A stretch of DNA of 64,000 nt from DASYXZ01 sp035946625 (GTDB lineage Bacteria > Acidobacteriota > Terriglobia > UBA7540). This document shows, one piece after another, positions 29,136 through 37,194 of the stretch (the first letter of the stretch is position 1; every line of letters starts with the position of its first letter). A model generated the notes under the pieces. The model saw only the letters and a program-made list of their open reading frames with translations, did no database searches and had not been told where the DNA came from. The translations under genes were made by a program, and so were the position numbers. The stretch is taken from assembly GCA_035946625.1 (NCBI GenBank), contig DASYZE010000060.1, positions 1-64,000 on the forward strand, read 5' to 3'.

Positions 29136-29227
29136 AGCGGCCTCTCCCTCGCAACGTGAAATTGTTGCCCTGCCACTCAGCATCCATATTCCCTCCGTCG
29201 ACTGACGGGCAGAAGGAATGGGCAACT

Positions 29228-29339
29228 GTAGGGGCACCCCTTGTGGGTGCCCTCCATCTTCTGTACGGGCACCCCTTGTGGGTGCCCCATTCTCCGCTGC
29301 GGGCTGGAGGATGAGGGCAACCACAAGGGGCGCCCCCAC
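29228..29339. repeat. Repeat with tandem GGGCACCCCTTGTGGGTGCC palindromes
   Basis: Two identical 21-base palindromes occur at 29232-29252 and 29267-29287, and a third, degenerate and inverted copy (CCACAAGGGGCGCCCC) at 29321-29336. The element starts GTAGGGG and runs into the stop codon of pilV. It separates pilV from pilW and could modulate expression between them. Confidence 0.72.
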
Positions 29340-29995
29340 TAATTGGGATTCGATATGTAACTGGTCAATACCACCACCGGCTTGGGAGCGCCCGAAGTGC
29401 TCACGGCGGCCTGCGACCAAACACCCACCGTGACTTGTTTCATGGAGGGCACCATCGGAGCGCCACCCGAGGTCACGTCGCTAATTTGCCACATGCGTAC
29501 ATAGGCGGGAGTCGACAGCGCGACGGTCGAACACGGGCCGCTTAACAGATTCCCGTTGATATCCAGGAAGTCCACGTACCCCACGCTTGGCCCGGAAGAA
29601 GGACAACTGGGCACCATGCCGGAAGTCACTGCGGGTCCTCCGGAGACCAAACCGGTGTTCCAGGCAGCATCGGTGATCCCCGGGTTGGTCGGTGTAATGG
29701 TTGAGTTGCAGGCGCTCACAGAATTAACCGTTTGGGTGCAGGTTGCGTAATTGGCCACTTGGCTGGCGACAGGAAGAGCAGAAGTGTCCGCCCCCGCCGC
29801 CCCAAAGGAGAGCAGCTTCTCCATCTTGTCCTGGGCGTAAATGGTGGCGCGCGTCACTTCCGTGCCCTGGTTTTTGTTCGTTACTGTCGCTTGAAAGATC
29901 AAAGTCCCAAGGCCAAAAACCCCGATCATCGCCACCAGAACCGCGATCATGGTTTCGATCAAAGTGGTGCCACGACCTGTCTGTGGGAATTCCAT
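29339..29995 (-). CDS. PilV-like minor pilin
   Basis: A 218-residue prepilin. The N-terminus MEFPQTGRGTTLIETMIAV contains a type III signal, cut after the glycine preceding TTLIE, so the mature protein would begin with threonine instead of the usual phenylalanine. Glu+5 is kept. The hydrophobic helix and IYAQDKMEKLLSFG that follow match PilV. The start follows a purine-rich GGGGGGCGGG. It is the second gene of the minus-strand pilin operon. The tail overlaps a palindromic repeat. Confidence 0.78.
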   Translation of the reverse strand: MEFPQTGRGTTLIETMIAVLVAMIGVFGLGTLIFQATVTNKNQGTEVTRATIYAQDKMEKLLSFGAAGADTSALPVASQVANYATCTQTVNSVSACNSTITPTNPGITDAAWNTGLVSGGPAVTSGMVPSCPSSGPSVGYVDFLDINGNLLSGPCSTVALSTPAYVRMWQISDVTSGGAPMVPSMKQVTVGVWSQAAVSTSGAPKPVVVLTSYISNPN

Positions 29996-30086
29996 AGCCC
30001 GCCCCCCTTGCTTTAAGAATTTGCGCTTGGCTATTATCATAAGCCCTCGAACCGGTCGATGATAAACTTCGGTGTCCGTGCCCTTG

Positions 30087-30156
30087 GTAGTGCCGACCTT
30101 TAGGTCGGCACCTTTCTTTCAACGATTGAAAAATGCCGCCCTAAAGGGCGGCGCAA
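30087..30156. repeat. REP-like element between fimT/gspH and pilV
   Basis: It contains two perfect hairpins: TGCCGACCTTTAGGTCGGCA (30091-30110) and GCCGCCCTAAAGGGCGGC (30135-30152), the latter identical to 24726-24743. It lies directly after the fimT/gspH stop codon. Confidence 0.75.
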
Positions 30157-30945
30157 CTAACGGAGGCCCCAGCCGGCACCGTCCCACATGTAGGTCGCCA
30201 CTTGTCCGCCAAGAGACACGGTGACGGCATCAATGAGCCCATTCGCGCTCTTGATGTAAAGGACGGCGCCGCCGTTTCCAAGCGGGTTTCCCGTATTATC
30301 CACCGGCGATCCGCGCGTGTTGAAGTACATATAGAGCAGACCCGTACAAGTAGCCGGGTTTCCCACAATAGTTCCCGGATATTGGCTCCCGGTAATGCTC
30401 GCAGGGCGGCAGATACGAAAAGTATTGCCTTGCGAAATATATTGGCTTCCACCTTCCAGTTGAGGCGCGGTAAACGACTGGTAAGGGCCGGTGCATTTCG
30501 TGTCGAACTTGGGATTCATGCTGGGGTCGCCGGGGGCGGTGGACGGCGTGTCGCCACACAACTTCTCCATGACATAGGTGTTTGGCGTAACCGTGGGATC
30601 AACCACCAGCCGGTAAGGCGCGTACTGTGAAGCAGCCTTCATCCGGGTCACATTCAAGTAACTGGATACGGCTGTGGCATCCGCGTGCAGCCGGTAGCCC
30701 TTGATGGCGTTAAAGGCGGAGGGCAGGGCCATGGCGGTGATGATGCCCATGACGAGCAAGACCACCAGGATCTCCAAGAGCGAGAACCCTGCTCCACCGA
30801 TTGAGCGCCGGCTGCCGGCTCCTGTTCCAATCTCTGGCCGGATTAAGCCACCATCGCACCGGTGCAGGCTAGATTGCAATCCGTTTTCGCCTGGCGTGGA
30901 ACGTGCTTCAGGAAAAATCAAGTCTGCCTGACTTGCCGTATCCAA
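30157..30945 (-). CDS. FimT/GspH-type minor pseudopilin
   Basis: A 262-residue prepilin and first gene of the pilin operon. The best start is TTG at 30945, placed about six bases after a perfect AGGAGG; no ATG fits as well. That gives an unusually long leader of about 55 residues before the cleavage site GAG-FSLLEILVVLLVMGIITAMALP. The following VSSYLNVTRMKAASQYAPYRLVV is the conserved GspH/FimT helix-to-strand stretch. The C-terminal domain has cysteine-containing loops. It would be incorporated at the pilus tip or a type II-like pseudopilus. Confidence 0.78.
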   Translation of the reverse strand: MDTASQADLIFPEARSTPGENGLQSSLHRCDGGLIRPEIGTGAGSRRSIGGAGFSLLEILVVLLVMGIITAMALPSAFNAIKGYRLHADATAVSSYLNVTRMKAASQYAPYRLVVDPTVTPNTYVMEKLCGDTPSTAPGDPSMNPKFDTKCTGPYQSFTAPQLEGGSQYISQGNTFRICRPASITGSQYPGTIVGNPATCTGLLYMYFNTRGSPVDNTGNPLGNGGAVLYIKSANGLIDAVTVSLGGQVATYMWDGAGWGLR

Positions 30946-31427
30946 GATTGCGCCTCCTAAGTACTGGATGAGGTCGTACCTTGGGCGGATATTACTATGC
31001 AATGGATGCCCTCCGCAAGGGCTTTTTGAGTGCTTGTCCAAAGCCGGTGAGGGCGCAGATGAACCCGGGGATTCTTGAGATCGAGGCATTTTTCCCACTT
31101 AAAGTCCGTGCCGTGATGCGGAACGTAGGGGTACGGCTTGCCGTACCCTTTTCGCATTGCCTGCGACGCCGGAGGGTAGGGCAAGCCCTACCCCTACCTC
31201 CGGATCATGCTTGAGATTCACTTATCGACAATTCTTTGTCGATGTTTCGGCATAAGGCTCTGAATCATTACATTGTATGGCACATTTATGTCCAAAGCAC
31301 GGTATCGGATCTAAATGAATGAAAACAAGCCGACAATTGAGAGGATAGGCCATTGACAAGAAAATCCATTCATTTGATTTTGTAACTTTTTTACCCATGT
31401 CGGGAAGAGGTTCGATGGGTATTATGA
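30946..31427. other. Gap upstream of the pilin operon
   Basis: No gene is supported. It contains the GTAGGGG element at 31125-31197 and must hold the promoter of the pilin operon on the minus strand, but I cannot place the boxes with confidence. An A+T-rich stretch lies at 31240-31390. Confidence 0.45.
31125..31197. repeat. GTAGGGG...CCCCTAC family element upstream of the pilin operon
   Basis: GTAGGGGTACGGCTTGCC at the left is answered by GGGCAAGCCCTACCCCTAC at the right. It has the same plan as 25890-25971. Confidence 0.72.
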
Positions 31428-32576
31428 TCAAACTCCGCAAAAGTCTTGGGCACATTCAACCAAGGCATCGGCACATTGTGCGATTTCAGGCAGGTTGACG
31501 TACTCAACCGTCGAATGCATACCTGCGCCACCTGGGCCAAAGAGGATACTGGCAATCCCAGCCTGGTTGAGCAGCGCCGCATCGGTCCAAAAGCTCTGCG
31601 CTCCGAATTTGGCGGAAGGTCCGACAACCTTCCTCGCGCACGCCATCAGAGTCTGCGCGATGGGAGATTCCCGCGCTGTCTCGAGAGCCAACGCCGAGTA
31701 GCCCATGCGGATGCGAGCTCGAAATTTCCGGTCTTGATTGCAGAGATCCGATAAGATGTCGTCGAGCTCCCCCTTGAAGATTGAAGCGTCTTCTCCGGGG
31801 AGCAGCCGACGCTCCACGCTAAGCAGGCACCGGGCAGGATAGCTGGACAATTCCTGCCCTCCCGAAACGATGGAAGCGTGAACTGATCCATGTCCAAGGA
31901 GGGGATGCGGGGGACGCTGCTCCAATTCCTTTTGAAGGATTTCAATCCCGCCCAGCACGCGGCCCATCATGGCGATAGCATCGAGCCCCTCCTGAGGCCG
32001 GCTGCCATGGGCGGCTTTTCCCAAACTCTCGATCTCCGCCCACACAAACCCCTTGTGCGCGGTCGCCACTTCGAGCCCGGTAGGCTCCATCACTATGGCG
32101 GCGTCGGTGGTGATTTCTTCGAGCAAAGCGCGCGTGCCCAAACTTTTGTATTCCTCGTCCGCCACCGCCGCTATCAAAACGTCACCGCGCAATCGAGGAC
32201 CTTCCGCCAGGACTGCGGCCGCCATCAGCGCGGCGGCGATTCCGCCCTTCATGTCCTGGGCGCCGCGGCCATAGAGCCGATTGTTCTTAATCTCCGCTGA
32301 AAACGGGGCTTCCATGCCGGCCACGCCCACCGTGTCCAAATGGCCGTTGAGCATCAAACTTCTTCCGCCGCCGCGGCCGCGCAAAACCCCCACTATGTTG
32401 GCGCGCCCATGCCCCAACTTCCGGATGCGAGTCTTCAATCCTGCCAGGCGGAGGAAGTCCGCCACCCAGGCAGCGATCTTTGCTTCGCCGCTCCCTCCGG
32501 GCACCAGCTCCGGATTGATGGATTCAATTTTTACCAGGTCGGCCAGGATATCCGCCACCCGGTTGCGGTCATTCAT
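31428..32576 (-). CDS. M20 family metallopeptidase (ArgE/DapE/ACY1-like)
   Basis: A 382-residue zinc amidohydrolase. Metal and catalytic motifs are visible in order: NGHLDTVG (His and Asp), GRGAQDMKGG (bridging Asp), ADEEYKS (general-base Glu) and a C-terminal FGPGGAGMHSTVEYV with the last histidine. A dimerisation domain occupies about residues 175-290. It removes acyl groups or cleaves dipeptides in the cytoplasm. The exact substrate (acetylornithine, succinyl-diaminopimelate or another N-acyl amino acid) cannot be decided, since no arginine or lysine genes are adjacent. It is 23 bases downstream of the propeller membrane protein and may be co-transcribed. Confidence 0.9.
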   Translation of the reverse strand: MNDRNRVADILADLVKIESINPELVPGGSGEAKIAAWVADFLRLAGLKTRIRKLGHGRANIVGVLRGRGGGRSLMLNGHLDTVGVAGMEAPFSAEIKNNRLYGRGAQDMKGGIAAALMAAAVLAEGPRLRGDVLIAAVADEEYKSLGTRALLEEITTDAAIVMEPTGLEVATAHKGFVWAEIESLGKAAHGSRPQEGLDAIAMMGRVLGGIEILQKELEQRPPHPLLGHGSVHASIVSGGQELSSYPARCLLSVERRLLPGEDASIFKGELDDILSDLCNQDRKFRARIRMGYSALALETARESPIAQTLMACARKVVGPSAKFGAQSFWTDAALLNQAGIASILFGPGGAGMHSTVEYVNLPEIAQCADALVECAQDFCGV

Positions 32577-32599
32577 GTTGAAATCTTATTCCAATCTGG

Positions 32600-34474
32600 T
32601 CAGAAAATGTGCAACAACTCGAGTCCCGCGAGCGCCGCCAGAGGAGCCGCCATGGCCATTATCGCCCAGCGAAACTGCTTCGGCGCACCACAGGCGGGCG
32701 GATGGAAATGATGGTGGAGGAAGGCGAAGAGCGTGGAGAGTGGAATAACAAAACCTGCAATATAGTAAACCCAGGGCAGTATCGGAAAGGAAGCCATCGA
32801 CTCTCCTGAAACATTAAAAGCCCACAAGGTGCCCAGCAGGGGCAGGCACTCCGCTGCGTACAGGACGAGCTTGAGTTTTGTTCGGTCTGCCAGAAACTGA
32901 TTTCCTTCGGGAAAGACAAACACAAAATGCAAAAAAGAAGGGGGCAGAATAGCAAGAGCGAGGATGAGGCAAATGAGCTGGCCTTGGAGCAAGGCAAAAC
33001 GAAAACTGGTGACGGTCATCACTTTCGCCGTCAAGATTGCACCGACTAAGTTCCACCGAGATCCGTGAAAGAAGTCGATGACGGTGTAGTTCGCGTTCAG
33101 GCTGGCAAACAGAACCATCAGAATCAGCGCGAGAATGTAAAGCGCCCGGGAGGGCGAACTTTGCGGCATCCTTAACATGTAAAACGCCAGCGCGCCATAA
33201 AGCAGGGCGCCCAGGAGGGTGATGGCTTGCAATCGCATTGATCGAAATAGGTCTTCCCCTTCAGTGGGAAAGACAAACTTGGAAAATTTCCTGGATTGCG
33301 GCTCGTAGAGACCGTAGCGGACTCGCATGTAGTCATCGCGGGACATCGAGATCAGGCCATCCCGGGTCTGCACCTCCGGCCGGAGGAGGGCGCGGCCCAT
33401 GGGCGTGCTGGAGCGCCCGGCGACATCCTCCTGCTGCCAGCCCCATTGCAATTTCAACCAGTCGCGAATCGACTGCCACGCACCAAACGGCGGCCGGAGG
33501 AGGTCAACCCGATAAAAATAGCTTTCCCCATCAGCGGAGAAAAAACCGCCGGGTTCGGCGTGATCGAGAATGAGGTGGTCGGTGGATTCCGTCAGGTCAT
33601 GCGCGACGATCGCATCCGAACTTTCCCCGCGCTGGTAGTAGATTTGATGGCCATCCTCCGACCATAAGAACCATGAAACCTTGCTCGGGGGAGGCAGCGT
33701 CCAGACACTTTGGCCGGTTTGCGCGTCGATCACGGAGTGAAGAGGCGGAGGCAAATAAATTTTTGTCCCGTCAGGTGACAATCGCGGCCGCTCTAGGGGA
33801 GAAATACGCCAGCTCTGCTCTCCCCTGGCCAATTGCTGAAGGTTGCCGCTCTGGATTTCCACTCGGTCCAATACAACCGCAGGCCCGACGCCGTTCAAGA
33901 AAAACAATAATCCGCTGCCCGGTGACCAGAACAACGGTAAGGGCCTTTCAAAACGGAATCCCGCGGGAAATGGCACCGCTGCCCGGCGCGTTTGCAGGAA
34001 ATCGTAAATTGAGATTCCTCCCCCATCCGATTGCCACGGAACATAGGCAATCTTCGTCCCGTCCGTGGACCACAGGGGGGCGGCGTGTGCATACCTCAAA
34101 TATTTGACCGGAAGAAAGCGGCCATCGCTATTCGCGATCAGCGCGGCATAATTATAATTTGCATTGACCACGGCCAGGTCCCCGGCGTTGGACCAGGAAA
34201 TGGTTCCGGCCATCATGACGAAGCGCGCCACTTCCTGTCCGCGCACGGTAGATATGATCAATTCCTCCGAACCCCTCGAAACCATGCGCGGGACATCGGT
34301 CGAATCAAAGTAAGCAAAATACTTCCCGTCAGGAGAAGGAATGGGTTGGCGGGAATTCAACTGAGCCGACAGATCGACCCAGGTCAGGAGGGCCACCAGC
34401 ACGACCGCTGCCGCCCCTCCACCGATGGAGACGGGCCGCGAAAAGCGCGCCCGCTCGATTTTGGAGCTCATCAT
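32600..34474 (-). CDS. Membrane protein with a WD40/PD40-like propeller domain
   Basis: A 624-residue protein of unknown function. A signal-anchor (about 18-38) precedes a region of about 45-330 with repeating PDGKYFAYFDS, STDGTKIAYVPW, SPDGTKIYLPP and SEDGHQIYYQ units, typical of PD40/WD40-like propellers. The C-terminal half has five or six hydrophobic segments (for example LQAITLLGALLYGALAFYML and LYILALILMVLFASL), so the propeller is probably extracytoplasmic and tethered to a membrane domain. It precedes the M20 peptidase on the minus strand. I know of no assigned role; a sensor or scaffold is possible. Confidence 0.72.
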   Translation of the reverse strand: MMSSKIERARFSRPVSIGGGAAAVVLVALLTWVDLSAQLNSRQPIPSPDGKYFAYFDSTDVPRMVSRGSEELIISTVRGQEVARFVMMAGTISWSNAGDLAVVNANYNYAALIANSDGRFLPVKYLRYAHAAPLWSTDGTKIAYVPWQSDGGGISIYDFLQTRRAAVPFPAGFRFERPLPLFWSPGSGLLFFLNGVGPAVVLDRVEIQSGNLQQLARGEQSWRISPLERPRLSPDGTKIYLPPPLHSVIDAQTGQSVWTLPPPSKVSWFLWSEDGHQIYYQRGESSDAIVAHDLTESTDHLILDHAEPGGFFSADGESYFYRVDLLRPPFGAWQSIRDWLKLQWGWQQEDVAGRSSTPMGRALLRPEVQTRDGLISMSRDDYMRVRYGLYEPQSRKFSKFVFPTEGEDLFRSMRLQAITLLGALLYGALAFYMLRMPQSSPSRALYILALILMVLFASLNANYTVIDFFHGSRWNLVGAILTAKVMTVTSFRFALLQGQLICLILALAILPPSFLHFVFVFPEGNQFLADRTKLKLVLYAAECLPLLGTLWAFNVSGESMASFPILPWVYYIAGFVIPLSTLFAFLHHHFHPPACGAPKQFRWAIMAMAAPLAALAGLELLHIF

Positions 34475-34652
34475 TTTACTTTCTCGATGGTAACTGGATT
34501 ATAGCATGTGATGTCAAGGGGGTAAACAGCGCGGCAACTGGGAAGGCGACAAACCTGGAAGGCATGGTTGCCCAGCTTCACAATTTCGAGTACTATCCTT
34601 CGGTCTGCTCATCGGCAGAGATTATTTTTCGTGATCCGGTACGCCTCGCTCC

Positions 34653-37094
34653 ATGGGAACAACTGCGGAAACAACATCCCTGAGCAACCACAAAGGTCCA
34701 CGCCGCAAAATTCCATTCTTGCTTCGCCTGGTGATTTATCTCATCATCCTGGGCCTGGTGGTCCTGGCGGCCGCCGCAGGTCTTGCCTACCGGCGGGTGC
34801 AACAGAGTTTGCCGCAACTGGATGGCGCGATCCGGGTGCAGGGACTCGCGAACAAAGTGGAAGTAAGAAGAGACGCGCGCGGCGTGCCCCACCTGCGCGC
34901 CCAATCCCTGGAAGATTTGGTCTTTGCCCAGGGCTACGTAACCGCGCAGGACCGCTTATGGCAAATGGACCTCAGCCGGCGCCTGGCGTTCGGGGAGCTC
35001 GCTGAGATTTTCGGCGAGGGTTTGCTGCCCAGGGATATTGAAAATCGCACTCTGGGCTTCCGCCAGGTCGCTCAGCGCGCGGTGGAGGAAATGGACCCTG
35101 ATACAAAAAGGCTGATCGGCGCCTACACCCGGGGTGTCAACGCCTTCATCCAGTCTCACAAAGATTCCCTTCCAATCGAGTTTTCGCTTCTCCGCTACCA
35201 GCCGGGCCCATGGGAACCGGCCGATTCTTTCGGCATCGCTTTGAACATGGCCAAGGCCCTCAATCTCACCTGGCCCGACGAGTTGATGCGGGAACGCATT
35301 CGCTCCCGAGTTTCGCCGGAACTCTACGCTGACCTGTTTCCGGACCGCTCGCCGCTCGACCACCCGGTGGCGGAACCGGTTCCGGCACCCGCGACGCCTC
35401 CCCAACATAGCCGCATCGAGCTGCCGCCCGGGCAGGAGTCACTCGATCCCATACTGGTTTCGTTGCTGCCAGCGTGCGGCGAATCTTGTGTGGGCCTGGG
35501 AAGCAACAACTGGGTGCTCAACGGGACTCACACCCAATCCGGAAAGCCCCTGCTCGCCAATGATCCCCACCTGGGCCACACCGTTCCGAGCGTCTGGTAC
35601 ATGATTCACTTGAAGGCACCCGGCCTCGATGTTTCCGGAGTGACCTTTGCCGGCCTGCCCCTGGTGGTGATCGGACACAACCAACGAATCGCCTGGGGGA
35701 TGACCAATACCGGCCCGGATGTGCAGGACCTCTACCAGGAAAGTTTCAATTTGCGCGACCCCAACACATATCTCCATGATGGTGAATGGGTGAACGCCGA
35801 GATCAGAAAAGAAACCATCAAAGTCCACCAGAGCGACGATTATGTGTTGACGGTGCGAACCACCCGACACGGCCCGGTGATCTCGCACGATGGCAACCGC
35901 GACCTGGCTTTGAGATGGACGGCGCTTGAGCCGCACGCCCTCCGCTTCCCGTTTCTGAAAATCGACCGGGCGCAAAACTGGTCTGAGTTCGTTGACGCGC
36001 TCCATGACTTCACCGGCCCCATGCAAAACTTCGTTTATGCGGATGTGGATGGCAACATCGGTTATTACGCTGCGGCCTGGGTGCCCGTGCGAGCGCAGGG
36101 TGATGGGTCCGTGCCCAGCATCGGCTCCACGGACGACTACGATTGGACGGGCTATATTCCATTTGAAAGCCTGCCTCACTCCTACAATCCGCACAGCGGC
36201 ATCATTGCCACCGCGAACGCGCGCGTCGTCCCGGATGACTATCCGTATTTCATCACCCATAAATGGGATCCGGGGTATAGGATCGCGCGTATTTATCAAT
36301 TGCTCGAAGCAAAGAATAAATTCACAGTCGGGGAAATGCTGCGAGTGCAAACCGACATCCACTCGCTTTTGGATGAGTGGCTGGCGAAGCAACTCTTGAG
36401 TGCCGCCCAGGCGCGCCCACCTTCGAATCCGGACGCGCAGTACGCCTTGACCCAACTGAAAAGTTGGGACGATGAAGCGCGCGCCGATTCGGCGGCGACC
36501 CTGGTTTGCGAGGTCACTCGCAAGGCGCTGCTGGAAAGAATTCTCAGACCAAAATTGGGCGACGATTTTTCCGGGTATGCGTGGTCCATGAGTTCGATTT
36601 TTCTCCAAAATGTTTTGAGCAACCATTGGACTCGCTGGCTGCCGCCGGGTGATGCGGATTTTAACGTCACGCTCACGGCGAGCCTGGAAGAAGGCGTGGA
36701 GGGGATTCCGGGGTTGGTCGGGTCAAAGACTCGGGATGACTGGCAATGGGGCAAAACCATTCCTCTTACTTTCAGGCATCCCTTGAGCAGCAGTTTGCCG
36801 CTGGTGGGGCGTTACTTAAATGTGGGTCCCGTGCCCCAGGCGGGGACGCAGACCACGGTGAAGCAGACGACGCCGACCCTGGGTCCATCCATGCGCATGG
36901 TGGTGGATTTTTCCGATTTCGATAACTCAGTCCAGAATATTACGCTGGGCGAGTCAGGCCAGGCGTTGAGTCCCTACTACAAGGACCAGTTCGACGCCTG
37001 GTATAACGGGCGCAGCTTCCCCATGCTCTTCAGCGACCATGAGGTGGAAAACGGGACAAGACATCTGTTGGTCCTCGACCCGGCCGGCCGCTGA
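34653..37094 (+). CDS. Penicillin acylase family N-terminal nucleophile hydrolase
   Basis: An 813-residue precursor with one N-terminal membrane helix (about 23-46). VRRDARGVPHLRA and FAQGYVTAQDRLWQMD are the alpha-subunit motifs. The autocatalytic site is G283-S284 in GLGSNNWVL, where Ser284 becomes the N-terminal nucleophile of the beta subunit; NDPHLGH and ITNTGPDVQDLY-like WGMTNTGPDVQD follow. The family includes penicillin G acylase and quorum-quenching acyl-homoserine-lactone acylases, so an amide hydrolase in the periplasm is likely. Specificity is not evident. It is followed 100 bases later by the M61 peptidase on the same strand. Confidence 0.92.
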   Translation: MGTTAETTSLSNHKGPRRKIPFLLRLVIYLIILGLVVLAAAAGLAYRRVQQSLPQLDGAIRVQGLANKVEVRRDARGVPHLRAQSLEDLVFAQGYVTAQDRLWQMDLSRRLAFGELAEIFGEGLLPRDIENRTLGFRQVAQRAVEEMDPDTKRLIGAYTRGVNAFIQSHKDSLPIEFSLLRYQPGPWEPADSFGIALNMAKALNLTWPDELMRERIRSRVSPELYADLFPDRSPLDHPVAEPVPAPATPPQHSRIELPPGQESLDPILVSLLPACGESCVGLGSNNWVLNGTHTQSGKPLLANDPHLGHTVPSVWYMIHLKAPGLDVSGVTFAGLPLVVIGHNQRIAWGMTNTGPDVQDLYQESFNLRDPNTYLHDGEWVNAEIRKETIKVHQSDDYVLTVRTTRHGPVISHDGNRDLALRWTALEPHALRFPFLKIDRAQNWSEFVDALHDFTGPMQNFVYADVDGNIGYYAAAWVPVRAQGDGSVPSIGSTDDYDWTGYIPFESLPHSYNPHSGIIATANARVVPDDYPYFITHKWDPGYRIARIYQLLEAKNKFTVGEMLRVQTDIHSLLDEWLAKQLLSAAQARPPSNPDAQYALTQLKSWDDEARADSAATLVCEVTRKALLERILRPKLGDDFSGYAWSMSSIFLQNVLSNHWTRWLPPGDADFNVTLTASLEEGVEGIPGLVGSKTRDDWQWGKTIPLTFRHPLSSSLPLVGRYLNVGPVPQAGTQTTVKQTTPTLGPSMRMVVDFSDFDNSVQNITLGESGQALSPYYKDQFDAWYNGRSFPMLFSDHEVENGTRHLLVLDPAGR

Positions 37095-37194
37095 TTCTTC
37101 CGATGGGAAACGTCGCATCCCGGGTCTTGGAAATCTTCTCCTCCTAATGGTCGGGGGAAAAAGTCGGGCAATTACGCCCTGACTTTCCGAAATT

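Noticed and set aside
29228..29339. Tandem palindromes as a CRISPR array
   Set aside because: Only two exact units with a 14-base gap; it is a palindromic repeat element.
35439..36626. Minus-strand frame opposite the penicillin acylase gene
   Set aside because: Shadow frame of a confidently assigned gene.
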